Notes: generated from the sequence alone by a model not told the origin. A stretch of DNA of 64,000 nucleotides from Actinomycetes bacterium (GCA_023417775.1 JAEZEJ010000062.1:1-64000), one strand, 5' to 3'; numbered from the stretch's first letter, positions 49,774 through 59,719 are shown. Program-made: numbers and translations.

Positions 49774-50640
49774 CTACGACCAGCGGCCGGGGATCTCCCG
49801 GCCGGCCCACTGCTCGATGAGCCAGCGGGAGATCGAGACGTGGGGCGGCGGCAGCACGATCTCCTCTCGCTCACCGAGCTTCACCAGCTCATCGCGCGTG
49901 AACCATCCGGCCTGCGCGATCTCGTCGGCATCGACGCGGATATCCGTGGTGGTGGCGCGACCGAAGAAGCCGAGCATGAGGCTCGCGGGAAACGGCCACG
50001 GCTGACTGGCGGCATAGCGCACCTCCCCGACCTGGATGCCGACTTCCTCGTCGACCTCGCGCCGCACCGCGTCCTCGAGTGACTCGCCGGGCTCCACGAA
50101 GCCGGCGAGGGTCGAGAAGCGACCCTCGGGCCAGTGGGGATTGCGCGCCAGCAGCGCGCGGTCGTCCTCATCGGTGATGAGCATGATGACGGCGGGATCG
50201 GTGCGCGGGAAGTGATCGGTGCCGCAGGCGTGGCACCGCAGCAGATGACCCGAGTTCTCGACCGAGAGGTACTCGCCGCAGCGCGAGCAGTAGGGGTGAC
50301 TCGCGATCCACCGCGCGATGCCGACGGCATGGATCGCCAAGGAGAGCTCCGGTCCGCTCAGCAGCGGGGCCAGGATGCGCAGGCTCACCGGTGCGAGCTC
50401 CTGGGGCACCCGACCGACGACCACCGCGGCGTGGGTGACCCCCTGGTGCTCGCCGAGCAGGATCCATTCGCCCTCGGGAGCCTCGGCCGGCGTCAGCCAG
50501 CGCAGTGCCGGACCGTCGACGGTCGCCACGTGCTCGCCTCCGAGCACGAGCACCCGCAAGGCGGGATCCTGTCGCCACGCGTCATCGGCGCGTCGATTGC
50601 CCTGGCGGTCATGGTGTGTGCGATCGAAGGCGAAGTCCAC
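49774..50640 (-). CDS. nudC: NAD+ diphosphatase NudC
   Basis: This 288-residue protein has a zinc ribbon (YCSRCGEYL and LRCHACGTDHFPR), the NUDIX box GFVEPGESLEDAVRREVDEE and the NudC-specific SQPWPFPASLMLGF motif. It hydrolyses NADH/NAD+ to NMN and AMP and can remove NAD caps from RNA. It is the Rv3199c equivalent and lies convergent with the mycoredoxin gene. Confidence 0.95.
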   Translation of the reverse strand: MDFAFDRTHHDRQGNRRADDAWRQDPALRVLVLGGEHVATVDGPALRWLTPAEAPEGEWILLGEHQGVTHAAVVVGRVPQELAPVSLRILAPLLSGPELSLAIHAVGIARWIASHPYCSRCGEYLSVENSGHLLRCHACGTDHFPRTDPAVIMLITDEDDRALLARNPHWPEGRFSTLAGFVEPGESLEDAVRREVDEEVGIQVGEVRYAASQPWPFPASLMLGFFGRATTTDIRVDADEIAQAGWFTRDELVKLGEREEIVLPPPHVSISRWLIEQWAGREIPGRWS

Positions 50641-50817
50641 CCGATCACCGTAGCCCGAGATTTCACCGTTCGGGTGCAGGCCCCGCCTGGAGATGCTTCA
50701 CTCTCTGACTAATGAGCATTCGGACCATTCACCCTAGCCACACGGCCGTGACGACCATACATCTTCTTCAATTGATGATCATCGCTGCGTGGGCAAAGCT
50801 TCAGGAGTCAAGAACCG

Positions 50818-51078
50818 TCATTCAGAAATTTTATCAAGGGATCGCTCGATCTGCGCAATACGCATCTCCAGTGAACTGAGAATCCCCACTAGATCTGTCA
50901 CAAGACTTTCAGACGAAAGACCCACACCCTCGTTCTCGATACGCTGTTGATATCCAAGACGGATACCTGCGATAAAGGTCTTGACATCGCGGATGTCCGG
51001 ACCCGCAAAACTCTCGACCCCTTCAAGGGCTTCCAGAAATTCTTGCTGAATCTCTTCAGCACTATACCTAGCGCTCAT
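50818..51078 (-). CDS. Small helical protein, low-GC gene pair
   Basis: This 86-residue acidic protein of unknown function starts SARYSAEEIQQEFLEALEG and ends with a heptad-like helix (LVGILSSLEMRIAQIERSLDKISE). Its ATG overlaps the stop of the secreted-protein gene as ATGA, so the two are coupled. Base composition is visibly lower in GC than that of all neighbours, pointing to recent acquisition. An immunity or partner protein for the upstream secreted product is possible but unproven. Confidence 0.65.
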   Translation of the reverse strand: MSARYSAEEIQQEFLEALEGVESFAGPDIRDVKTFIAGIRLGYQQRIENEGVGLSSESLVTDLVGILSSLEMRIAQIERSLDKISE

Positions 51079-51623
51079 GGCCTAATAAGCACCAGCCACG
51101 TACCGTTGCCAGTGGGATTGGGAACACATACGGCGAAGGGATATCGCCACTGGATCGCCAACCGCAATGCCTGGCATTCCACGTAAGAGCCAGCCACTCG
51201 GAGCACCCGGTCCCAGATGCTAGCAGGCGCCACCAGGGACTCAGCCGTGGACGGATGATTAGCAGACCTTGTCAAGTATCGCGAGATCCCATCGATACTG
51301 GAACGGTCAGTTTCAGATGAAACATATGTGCCGCCCACCGAGTCCCAAGCGCCGGCAAAGTAATTTACATACTCCCTTGGAACTCCCGCAGCGACAGCTC
51401 TTTCGGGGTAAAATACCTCGCCGTCTACTGCATACCGCTGAATAGCATCTAGATATTTTTCTACCGCACGCTGTTCCACCTGCGCAGGCACTTCCGAATT
51501 TTCATCTAATGCCGCTGCCGACCCACTCGCAGCAACTGTTATCCCGGTACTTAAAAGTGCGGCTGACGACAACGCAATAGTTACATGCTGAATTTTCTTC
51601 TTGACGCCATACATGGGGACCAT
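51075..51623 (-). CDS. Secreted hypothetical protein, low-GC gene pair
   Basis: The protein starts with a Sec-type signal (KKKIQHVTIALSSAALLSTGI, with likely cleavage after SGSAAA). The mature part of about 145 residues contains VEKYLDAIQRYAVDGEVFYPERA, an aromatic-rich centre and two Cys near the C-terminus (VECQALRLAIQWRYPFAVCVP) that could form a disulfide. I recognise no family. ATG 51623 follows GGAG closely; ATG 51614 is an alternative. It lies where mycobacteria carry the Rv3200c channel gene and has foreign base composition. A secreted effector, small bacteriocin or surface protein are all possible. Confidence 0.65.
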   Translation of the reverse strand: MVPMYGVKKKIQHVTIALSSAALLSTGITVAASGSAAALDENSEVPAQVEQRAVEKYLDAIQRYAVDGEVFYPERAVAAGVPREYVNYFAGAWDSVGGTYVSSETDRSSIDGISRYLTRSANHPSTAESLVAPASIWDRVLRVAGSYVECQALRLAIQWRYPFAVCVPNPTGNGTWLVLIRP

Positions 51624-51765
51624 CTTCTCCCGTAATTCGAGTTATCCAACGCTAACATCTGCACTGAATCTATGCGAGGCTTACGTCCTCCGCACAGGCC
51701 GCTCTCTCCGCGGCCAGCACGAGCACTCCGTGGCTGCTGAGACAGAGGAGCGCTCAGTTCAAGCT

Positions 51766-54700
51766 TCAGGGGTTCAGCCCGAGACGGGAGGCGAGTTCGT
51801 CGCGACCGGGGAGATCCTCCGGGCGGTGGAGCTCGTCGCGGCGCACGTAGTAGAAGGCCGCGGTCACCCGATCGAGGTCGATCCCCCGCATCTCGGCCCA
51901 GGCGATCCGGTAGACGGCGAGCTGCAGCGGATCGGCATCCGTGCGGCGGTTCGTCTTCCAGTCGATGACCTCATAGCCGTCCTCGGTGGCGAAGACCGCG
52001 TCGATGCGGCCGAGGATCTGCTGACCCCCGAGACGCAGCGTGAACGGCACCTCGACCGCGACCGGTTCACGATCGGCGAAGATCCCGTCCTCGAAGGCCT
52101 TCTTCAGCGCCTCGAGGTCCCCGTCATCGGAGACGTCCACGAGGTCCGTGCCCGGCGCCCCCGGCAGTTCCTCGGGGTCGAGCAGGGTCTGTTGACCGTA
52201 CCGAGCCTCGATCCAGGCATGGAAGCGAGTCCCGAAGCGAGCGGCACCGGACGGGCGGCGCGGCATCGGACGCGCCAGCTCTCGGGCGAAGCCCTCCGGA
52301 TCCTCGGCGAGAGCCAAGGTCTGCGTCGCGGACAATGCCTCGGGCAGCTCGACCTCGACGACCCGATCCGTGGCACGCTCGACCTCCTCGATCAACAGGT
52401 CCAGTTCAGCGCGGATGGAGGCCAGCTCCGGATGGACCGACAACGGCAGCGCCTCCGTCGCGGTGAGATGGGACCGCACCTCATCGGCGAACGCGCGCCG
52501 CTCCTCCAGCCCCTGCAGCTGCACGGGCCAGGCGTAGGCGGTGTCGTCCAGATGCGGATTGGCGGAGTCCTCCTCGGGCTCCTCGGCCCAGACCAGCGGC
52601 TCGATACCCCGGGCCGCCAGCCACTCCCGGACATCCGACAGGAACCGCGACACGCGGCGGGGCTTGACCTGGCTGCGCCCCCAGCGATGTCCGCTCACAT
52701 GCAGCCGGTGCCGGGCGCGGGTGAACGCCACATAGCCCAGCCGGATCTCCTCCATCAGGGCATCGGCCTTGTTGCGGCGCTTGAAGTCCTCCTCGCCCTC
52801 ACGCGAGAGCTCCTCCAGGTCGGGCACGAAGGCGGCATCGCCGCGCAGCTCGACCGGCAGCACGCTCGCATTCGAGATCCAGCGCGACCGGCCTTTGTCG
52901 TCGGGGAACACCCCAGCGGACACGAAGGGCACGAAGACCTCGTCGAACTCCAGGCCCTTGGACTTGTGGATGGTCAGCACCTTGACGGAGTCGGCCTCCG
53001 AGGGTGCCGACAGCTCCATGCCGCGGTTGAAGTCGGTCTCGGCACGCAGATACGCCAACAGTCCCGAGAGCGAGGCGTAACGGTCGTACTGGGCATAGTC
53101 GCCGACGGCGTCCAGCAAGAGGCTCAGATTGTCCGAGCCGGCTCCCGACACGACGAGCTCGACATCGAGATCGAGCTCGGCCACCACCCGGCGGGCGAGG
53201 TCGGGCAGAGGCTCGTGCAGGTGTCGGCGCAATCGGGCGAACATCCCCGACAGGTCGTGCAGTCGCCCACGCGCCTCCGCGGAGTACGGGAGGTCACCCG
53301 GGTCCTCGACCGCCTCGGCGAGCGAGACGACCTCGGTGGGATCCGCGCCGGCCGTGGCCTCCGCCAGGTCGGCGTGCAGGCGCTCCTCGGGCTGCCCGAG
53401 ATCCTGCTCCTCGCGCCACACCCGGCCGAGATCGGCGGCCCGGCGCCCGAGCAGCGCGAGATCGCGGTCCCCGATACGCCATCGAGGGCCGGCCAGCAGG
53501 CGCAGCGTCGAGGGATTGGCGGTGACATCGTCGAGCACCTCGAGCACAGCGAGGACATCGAGGATCTCCGGTTGGCTGAGCAGGCCCGTCAGGCCGACGA
53601 TCTCGACCGGGATCTCGTGCGCCCGCAGAGCCCGCACGATCTCGGTGTTCTCGCCGGTGACCCGGACGAGCACAGCGATATCGCGCCAGAGATGATCGAC
53701 GCCTGACTCCCCCGCCCGTTCCCCGGCCGCAGCGACCGCGTCGACGAGGGATTCGATCTCCTCGGCGACACCCATGTGGAGGGCCACCGTGATCTCCCCC
53801 GGCGGGTTCTCCGGAGCCGCTCTCAAAGGCGTGACGATCGGTTTGACCGCGTCGTCCTCGTAGTAGTCGCGTGCGACGACCGCGGCGAGGTCGATGATCT
53901 CGGGGGCGCAACGGCGAGTCACCGACAGCGCATGCCGGGTGCCGTGAGTGCCATCGGCCGCCGGGAAGTCGTCGAGGAAGGCCGCGAGATTGCCCGACGC
54001 CGCGCCGCGCCAGCCGTAGATGCCCTGGGCCGGGTCGCCGACCGCGCTGATGCCCTGTCCGGCGAACAGTGCACGCAGCAGATCGCGCTGCGCCACGGAG
54101 GTGTCCTGGTATTCGTCGAGGAGCACGACCCCGAACCGCTCGCGGAGGGTCTGCTGGACCTCGGGGAGCTGCGCCAGACGTGCCCCCCAGGCCATCTGAT
54201 CGGAGAAGTCCATGACACCGGCGTTCAGCTTGGCCGTCCGATAGTCATCGACCAGGCGGGTCAGCTCGATGCGCTTGCGCGAGGTGGTGGCGAGCTCCCG
54301 ATGCAGCTTGAGCTGCTTGGGCACCGACTCGGCTTCAGCGATCATCCGCTCGTCGAAGACCCGGAGTCGCTCGGTGGTGACCAGATGCTCCGAGAGCTGA
54401 CCGTCGAGGGCGAGGAGATCGGTGATGGTGGTGGGCATCCACGCCGAGACGTGCGACAACGGTCCGGCGTGGTCGCGGACCACGCGTGCGGCGATCTGGA
54501 AGCGGGTGGCATCGGCCAGCACCCGCAGGTCCGGTTCGACACCGAGCCTCAGACCGTGCTCGGCGATGAGCGTCCCCGCGAAGGCGTGATAGGTCGAGAC
54601 CGTCGGCTCGCCGTGCTCGGAGAAGTCGCCGATCCGGTCGAGGGAAGCCCGCACCCGGGTAGCGAGCTCGCCGGCCGCCTTGGCTGTGAAGGTCAGCCCG

Positions 54701-54900
54701 AGGATGGTGGCCGGGTCGATCTCCTCGTACCCCACCAGCCAGACGACCCGGGCGGCCATGACCGCGGTCTTGCCCGAGCCGGCGCCCGCGATGATCGCCT
54801 GCGGCCGCTGCGGGGCCTCGGTGATGGCCGCCATCTGCTCGTCGCTGAAGGGGATCTCGAGCACCTCGCGGAGGTGATCGGGCGAATGCAGGAGCTTCAC
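51766..54900 (-). CDS. adnB: ATP-dependent helicase-nuclease subunit AdnB
   Basis: The 1044-residue protein combines a UvrD-like motor (Walker A AIIAGAGSGKTAV, Walker B VLLDEYQDTS, GDPAQGIYGWRGA, TIHKSKGLEFDEVFVP, YVAFTRARHRL) with a C-terminal RecB-type nuclease having LGRIDAVFATEDGYEVIDWKTNR. In mycobacteria AdnB is the leading motor of the AdnAB enzyme that resects double-strand breaks. The GTG start overlaps the adnA stop as GTGA, ensuring paired synthesis. Confidence 0.95.
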   Translation of the reverse strand: MKLLHSPDHLREVLEIPFSDEQMAAITEAPQRPQAIIAGAGSGKTAVMAARVVWLVGYEEIDPATILGLTFTAKAAGELATRVRASLDRIGDFSEHGEPTVSTYHAFAGTLIAEHGLRLGVEPDLRVLADATRFQIAARVVRDHAGPLSHVSAWMPTTITDLLALDGQLSEHLVTTERLRVFDERMIAEAESVPKQLKLHRELATTSRKRIELTRLVDDYRTAKLNAGVMDFSDQMAWGARLAQLPEVQQTLRERFGVVLLDEYQDTSVAQRDLLRALFAGQGISAVGDPAQGIYGWRGAASGNLAAFLDDFPAADGTHGTRHALSVTRRCAPEIIDLAAVVARDYYEDDAVKPIVTPLRAAPENPPGEITVALHMGVAEEIESLVDAVAAAGERAGESGVDHLWRDIAVLVRVTGENTEIVRALRAHEIPVEIVGLTGLLSQPEILDVLAVLEVLDDVTANPSTLRLLAGPRWRIGDRDLALLGRRAADLGRVWREEQDLGQPEERLHADLAEATAGADPTEVVSLAEAVEDPGDLPYSAEARGRLHDLSGMFARLRRHLHEPLPDLARRVVAELDLDVELVVSGAGSDNLSLLLDAVGDYAQYDRYASLSGLLAYLRAETDFNRGMELSAPSEADSVKVLTIHKSKGLEFDEVFVPFVSAGVFPDDKGRSRWISNASVLPVELRGDAAFVPDLEELSREGEEDFKRRNKADALMEEIRLGYVAFTRARHRLHVSGHRWGRSQVKPRRVSRFLSDVREWLAARGIEPLVWAEEPEEDSANPHLDDTAYAWPVQLQGLEERRAFADEVRSHLTATEALPLSVHPELASIRAELDLLIEEVERATDRVVEVELPEALSATQTLALAEDPEGFARELARPMPRRPSGAARFGTRFHAWIEARYGQQTLLDPEELPGAPGTDLVDVSDDGDLEALKKAFEDGIFADREPVAVEVPFTLRLGGQQILGRIDAVFATEDGYEVIDWKTNRRTDADPLQLAVYRIAWAEMRGIDLDRVTAAFYYVRRDELHRPEDLPGRDELASRLGLNP

Positions 54901-57900
54901 GCCTCGGCACCACCGATCGTGAAAGTCGTCTTGGCGGGGCAGACCGTCTCGAACTCGCAGAAGGAGCAGGTCTGCGGCATCGCCGCGAAAGTCTCCGAGC
55001 GCATCGTCTGGACCGACTGCCGGACCAGATCCAGTGCGAAGAACGGCTCGCCCTCAGCAGGAGCGTCCTGCGGCTGGACCTTGGGATCCTCGGGATGTCT
55101 GGCCCCCGCCGCGGCCCGCAACTGCACGAGCTCGGCACCGCCGGGAGCAGCCCCCGGGGCGATATCGGCGGTCGCACCGTGCTCGACAGCGAGCTGATAG
55201 ACGCCCAACTGGGGGTGCTCGGCGACATCGGCACCCCGTGGCGGGTTCTTGGAGGTCTTGAGGTCGATGACGTGCACGCGGCCGTCCGCGTCCAGTTCGA
55301 CGCGGTCCATCGAGCCGCGCAGCACCGCTCGCTCTCCATCCAGCTCCAGCTCGACCGAGAACTCATGCTCGGCGGCGATCACCTGTCGCGGATCGGCCGC
55401 GTGCCAGCGCGCGAATCGCACGAGAGCCTCACGGGCGGCGCCCTTCTCCCGCTCGCTGATCCAGGGCGCCGCGAAGTCGAGCCGGCCCCAGACATCGTCG
55501 AGGTGCCGCATCATCGCCTCGACATCGGGGGCCTGCTCACCGCGACGCACGATATCGGCGGCGAGGGCATGCACGATGAGACCGAAACCCTGGGCCGTGG
55601 AGCTGGCCCGGGACCCGCGCACCTCCCTTGCCAGGAACCACTTGAGCGAACAGCCGGTGATGTCGCCGACAGAGGATCCGGAGAGTCCGAGCGGGGCGTC
55701 CGGGTCCTTGATCGGGTGATCATTGACGGTGAGCTCGCGCACGCCCCACCAGCGGTCGGGGTGGGCAGCACGGCCGGACCACAGGTCGTGGCGGGCGATC
55801 TCCGCCAGCATCGCCGCGGCCTCGGATCGCAGCGCAGGATCCGTGCTCTCGGCGTAGCTCCGTAGTCGTGCGATGACGGCGCGCAGGGACAGCGGACGCT
55901 GCGGCCGTGCTCGCGGGAGCTCGGAGCGATCCTGCGGCCCGAAGCCCGCTCCGAGCAGTTCCCGGACGAAGCGGGACGGCTGATCGCCATCATCGGTGGG
56001 CGTCTCGACCGCGGTCACCATCAGCCGTCGGCTCGCCCGCGTGCAGGCGACGTAGAACAGCCGCCGCTCCTCGCGCAGACGCTCGGAGCGCTCGACCGCA
56101 TGGGCTCCCCCCAGGGTCTCGGCGCCCAGCAGCGATCCTCGGAAGCGCAGATCCGGCCAGCGCTCCTCCTGGACCCCGGCGACGATCACCAGCGGCCACT
56201 CGAGCCCCTTGGAACGGTGCGCCGTCATCAACCGGACGGCATCGGGACGCGCCTGGCTGGTGACCAGCTGATCAGCGGGAATCTGCTGGGCACGCAGATC
56301 GGCGATGAAATTGGCGACCCCCATGCGCCGCTTGCGCTCCTCGCCGCGGGCCGCATGGTGGAAGAGCGCGACGACCGCGTCGAGATCGCGGTCGGCGGCC
56401 AATCGGCTCTCACCGCCCTCCTCCCACTGTCCTCGCAGCCGGCGCGGCCAACCGGTGCCGTCCCAGAGCGTCCACAGCACCTGCTCGGGAGGATCGCCGT
56501 CGGCGATCTGCTGAGCCGAGCGTCGCAACAGCGCCGCGAGGCGACGGGTGAGCTCGACCGCCTCGGCGGTCGCCGGCTCGAGCCGGCCGAGACCGAGCAT
56601 CGCCGGATCCTGCAGGGCATCGGCGACGAGCTCGGGCGAACGACGATCGGGGGTGCGGCGGCGAAGCGCCCGCCCCACGCGCCGCAGCGCGGGAGCGTCG
56701 AGGCCGGCCAACGGGCCGGTGAGCAGGGCTTGAGCATGCTCGGGCTCCACGGGGAAGCCGCGGGCCAGCAGGTCGGCCGCCTCCAGCGCCGACAGGAGCC
56801 CCCGGACGGCCGGCTCGGAGACGAGCGGCACCTCGTCTCCAGCGACCTCGACCGGCACCCCGGCCGGAACCAGGACCCGCTGAAGACGGGACAGGTCGGC
56901 ACCCGAGCGCACCAGCACCGCCATGTCCGCCCACGCCCAGCCGTCCTCCAGGTGGGCCCGCCGGAGGGTCTCGGCGATGTGCTCGGCCTCGGCGACGGGC
57001 GAGGCATAGGTCTCGACCGCGACCTCGCCCTCATATGGCGCCTCCGAGGCGACCTCGCGATGACGACGGAGCACCTGCGGATCGAGGCTGCCGGGATGAC
57101 CGACGCCGCCGAGCACCGCCTGCGCGGCGGACAGGACCCGCGGGCCGAAACGCCGCGTGACCCGTAGCGCCGTCACCTGGGCGGGCGCGCCCGGCACCCC
57201 GAATTGATCGGTGAAGCGCAGGATGCCGGTCGGATCGGCACCGCGGAATCCGTAGATCGCCTGATCGTGATCGCCCACCGCGATGAGTCCCTGCCCTCCC
57301 CCGGTGAGCGCGTGGAGGAGATCGACCTGCATCGGATCGGTGTCCTGGTACTCGTCGACGACGACGAGCTTGAAGCGCCGCCGCAACTCGGCGGCGATGT
57401 GCTCGTCCTCGAACAGCACGCGGGCCGAGGTGACCAGCGTCGAGTAGTCGGCGAGATTGGCGAGCGCCGTCACCTGCTCGTATTCGGCGATGGCATCGGC
57501 CAGCCGTGCCCAGTCGTGGCGCTCGCGCTCGATCGCGAGCTGCCGCAGATCGTCGACCGTGAGCCCCTCGGCGGCCAGCCGGCTCATGAAGGAGTCGATC
57601 TCGGCCGCGAATCCTCGGGTTCGCAGCGCCTCGCGCAAGGCCAGCGGCCAGGACGACACATCATGCCCGGCGAGCAGCTCGGTGATGACGGCATCCCGCT
57701 CCGGCGCGGTCAGCAGATCGGCGGGTGCCGCATAGGTCTCCGGGTCGCTGAACTCCCGCACCAGCGCGTAACAGAAGGAGTGGAAGGTCAAAGCCGAGAC
57801 GGCCGACGCCGTGGCGGTGCGACGGGCCCCGATACGGGACCGCAGCTCCTCGGCCGCCTTGCGGCTGAAGGTGAGCACGAGCACCTCGTCGGGCGCGAGC

Positions 57901-58082
57901 TCGCCACGCTCGAGCCGGTCGACCACGACCTCGACGATCGTGGTGGTCTTGCCCGTACCCGGCCCGGCGAGCACGAGGAGGGGCGCATCGCGGTGATCGA
58001 CCACGGCCTGCTGGCTCGCGTCGAGACGCGGGGCGGCGACGGGCGTGTCGTCGGGGACGACGGCGCGGTACTCCAGGGGCAT
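54897..58082 (-). CDS. adnA: ATP-dependent helicase-nuclease subunit AdnA
   Basis: This protein of about 1061 residues has Walker A LAGPGTGKTTTIVEV, Walker B LVVVDEYQDTDPMQ, GDHDQAIYGFRGA, THE-like MTAHRSKGLEWPLVIVAG and YVACTRASRRL. The C-terminal nuclease has GSMDRVELDADGRVHVIDLKTSKN plus cysteines in DITGCSLKWFL and QTCSFCEFETVCPAK, matching the iron-sulfur-stabilised AddB/AdnA-type nuclease. Motors and nucleases of AdnA and AdnB act together. ATG 58082 is the first good start; GTG 58088 or TTG 58094 would lengthen it slightly. Confidence 0.95.
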   Translation of the reverse strand: MPLEYRAVVPDDTPVAAPRLDASQQAVVDHRDAPLLVLAGPGTGKTTTIVEVVVDRLERGELAPDEVLVLTFSRKAAEELRSRIGARRTATASAVSALTFHSFCYALVREFSDPETYAAPADLLTAPERDAVITELLAGHDVSSWPLALREALRTRGFAAEIDSFMSRLAAEGLTVDDLRQLAIERERHDWARLADAIAEYEQVTALANLADYSTLVTSARVLFEDEHIAAELRRRFKLVVVDEYQDTDPMQVDLLHALTGGGQGLIAVGDHDQAIYGFRGADPTGILRFTDQFGVPGAPAQVTALRVTRRFGPRVLSAAQAVLGGVGHPGSLDPQVLRRHREVASEAPYEGEVAVETYASPVAEAEHIAETLRRAHLEDGWAWADMAVLVRSGADLSRLQRVLVPAGVPVEVAGDEVPLVSEPAVRGLLSALEAADLLARGFPVEPEHAQALLTGPLAGLDAPALRRVGRALRRRTPDRRSPELVADALQDPAMLGLGRLEPATAEAVELTRRLAALLRRSAQQIADGDPPEQVLWTLWDGTGWPRRLRGQWEEGGESRLAADRDLDAVVALFHHAARGEERKRRMGVANFIADLRAQQIPADQLVTSQARPDAVRLMTAHRSKGLEWPLVIVAGVQEERWPDLRFRGSLLGAETLGGAHAVERSERLREERRLFYVACTRASRRLMVTAVETPTDDGDQPSRFVRELLGAGFGPQDRSELPRARPQRPLSLRAVIARLRSYAESTDPALRSEAAAMLAEIARHDLWSGRAAHPDRWWGVRELTVNDHPIKDPDAPLGLSGSSVGDITGCSLKWFLAREVRGSRASSTAQGFGLIVHALAADIVRRGEQAPDVEAMMRHLDDVWGRLDFAAPWISEREKGAAREALVRFARWHAADPRQVIAAEHEFSVELELDGERAVLRGSMDRVELDADGRVHVIDLKTSKNPPRGADVAEHPQLGVYQLAVEHGATADIAPGAAPGGAELVQLRAAAGARHPEDPKVQPQDAPAEGEPFFALDLVRQSVQTMRSETFAAMPQTCSFCEFETVCPAKTTFTIGGAEA

Positions 58083-58094
58083 GCTCACATGCAA

Positions 58095-58397
58095 TCAGAT
58101 GCCACCGACAGCCCGGGCGACATCCACACGGCCGCGCTTGACGGGTGTGGATTCGCGGGACCAGTGCTCCTGGGCCTCGATCATGAGCGGCGCGGGCAGC
58201 GTGCCGTCGGCGCGCACGACACGCCACCAGCACACCAGATGACCGAGCCGGGACATGACCTGACCGACCTGCCGCGGCCCGCCCTCGCCCAGCCCAGCGT
58301 TATTCAGTTCCTCGGCGATCAGACCGTAGGTGAGCACCTGGCCCGGGGGAATCGCTTCCACCCGGGCCAGGACGCGTTCATCGAAGAGCTCGCTCAG
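58095..58397 (-). CDS. Alkyltransferase-like (ATL) DNA-binding protein, CTG start
   Basis: The 100-residue protein has the MGMT DNA-binding fold: VEAIPPGQVLTYGLIAEEL, GPRQVGQVMSRLG with the Arg finger helix, and VCWWRVVRADG where the alkyl-acceptor PCHRV is replaced by CWWRV. This is the mark of ATL proteins, which flag alkyl-guanine for nucleotide excision repair. No ATG, GTG or TTG fits. CTG at 58397 is six bases after GAGGT and gives SELFDERVLARVEAIPPG, aligned with the family N-terminus. GTG 58361 would remove the first helix. It lies between moeZ and adnA. Confidence 0.82.
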   Translation of the reverse strand: MSELFDERVLARVEAIPPGQVLTYGLIAEELNNAGLGEGGPRQVGQVMSRLGHLVCWWRVVRADGTLPAPLMIEAQEHWSRESTPVKRGRVDVARAVGGI

Positions 58398-58422
58398 TGC
58401 CCGACCTCGATCGTCTCGCTGC

Positions 58423-59595
58423 TCAGTAGGCGGGCTGTGAGGGGTCGATCTGGTCGACCCAGGCCGCCACACCGCCGCCCACGTGGACCGCATCGGCGTA
58501 GCCGGCGCCCTTGAGCACCGCGAGCGCCTCGGCCGATCGCACGCCGGACTTGCAGTACAGCACGACCGGCGTGTCCTGCGAGAGCTGCTCGAAGGCCTTG
58601 CCGGAGAGCACATCGCCCTTGGGGATGAGCACCGAGCCCGGGATCTTGTTGATCTCGTACTCATTCGGCTCGCGGACATCGACCAGCGTGAAGTCACGAC
58701 CGCCGTCCGAGCGCTCCTTGAGCCAGCCGTTCAGGGTCTGGACGCTGATGGTCGAGCCCGCGGCCGCCTCGGCAGCCTCATCGCTCACCGCGCCGCAGAA
58801 GGCGACGTAGTCGTCCATCAGCTCGGTCGGCAGCTCGCCCTCGGGATCGCGACGGATCTTGAGCGTCGTGTAGCGCATCTCCAGCGCGTCGTAGACCATC
58901 AGGCGACCGATCAGCGGATCGCCGATACCGGTGATGAGCTTGATCGCCTCGGTGACCATGATCGAGCCGATCGAGGCGCACAGGACGCCCAGCACGCCGC
59001 CCTCAGCGCACGACGGCACCATGCCCGGCGGCGGGGGCTCGGGGTACAGGTCGCGGTACTGCGGCCCTTCCTGGGCCCAGAACACCGACACCTGACCCTC
59101 GAAACGGTAGATCGAGCCCCAGACATAGGGCTTGCCGAGGATGACCGCCGCGTCGTTGACGAGATAGCGGGTGGCGAAATTGTCGGTGCCGTCGAGGATC
59201 AGGTCGTACTGGCTGAAGATCTCGAGGACGTTGTCGTTGTCGAGGCGCTCCTGGTGGACGATCGTCGTCACGTACGGATTCGTCTCGGCGACCGACTCCG
59301 CGGCCGACAGGGCCTTGGGCTTGTCGATATCGGACTGGCCGTGGATGACCTGACGCTGCAGATTCGACTCGTCGACCACATCGTCGTCGATGATGCCGAG
59401 CGTGCCGACGCCAGCCGCCGCCAGGTACAGCAGCGCGGGGCTGCCGAGCCCGCCGGCGCCGATGACCAGGACCTTGGCGTTCTTGAGGCGCTTCTGCCCC
59501 GTCATCCCGACATCGGGGATGATCAGATGGCGACTATAACGGCGGACCTCGTCGATCGTGAGTTCGTCGGCGGGTTCCACGAGTGGGGCTACCAA
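58423..59595 (-). CDS. moeZ: MoeZ/MoeB: E1-like adenylyltransferase-rhodanese fusion
   Basis: The 390-residue protein has an adenylation domain at 20-260 (RYSRHLIIPDVGMTGQ, VLVIGAGGLGSPALLYL, DDDVVDESNLQRQ, DGTDNFATRYLVND). A rhodanese domain from about 285 carries the active-site Cys in VVLYCKSGVRS. MoeZ activates small sulfur-carrier proteins for molybdopterin, cysteine and thioquinolobactin-type pathways. It is the Rv3206c equivalent. The C-terminus IDPSQPAY is followed by the alkyltransferase-like gene. Confidence 0.95.
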   Translation of the reverse strand: MVAPLVEPADELTIDEVRRYSRHLIIPDVGMTGQKRLKNAKVLVIGAGGLGSPALLYLAAAGVGTLGIIDDDVVDESNLQRQVIHGQSDIDKPKALSAAESVAETNPYVTTIVHQERLDNDNVLEIFSQYDLILDGTDNFATRYLVNDAAVILGKPYVWGSIYRFEGQVSVFWAQEGPQYRDLYPEPPPPGMVPSCAEGGVLGVLCASIGSIMVTEAIKLITGIGDPLIGRLMVYDALEMRYTTLKIRRDPEGELPTELMDDYVAFCGAVSDEAAEAAAGSTISVQTLNGWLKERSDGGRDFTLVDVREPNEYEINKIPGSVLIPKGDVLSGKAFEQLSQDTPVVLYCKSGVRSAEALAVLKGAGYADAVHVGGGVAAWVDQIDPSQPAY

Positions 59596-59719
59596 AGGTC
59601 TCTCCTTCTCCCCTGGGGTGCTGATGTCGGTACAACCATGCGGACGTGCCTATTGTTCCCTGCCGGCGAGCTCGGTCCGGAGGCTGTCCGGATCATGAAC
59701 GCCCACCCACTACGCTGGC

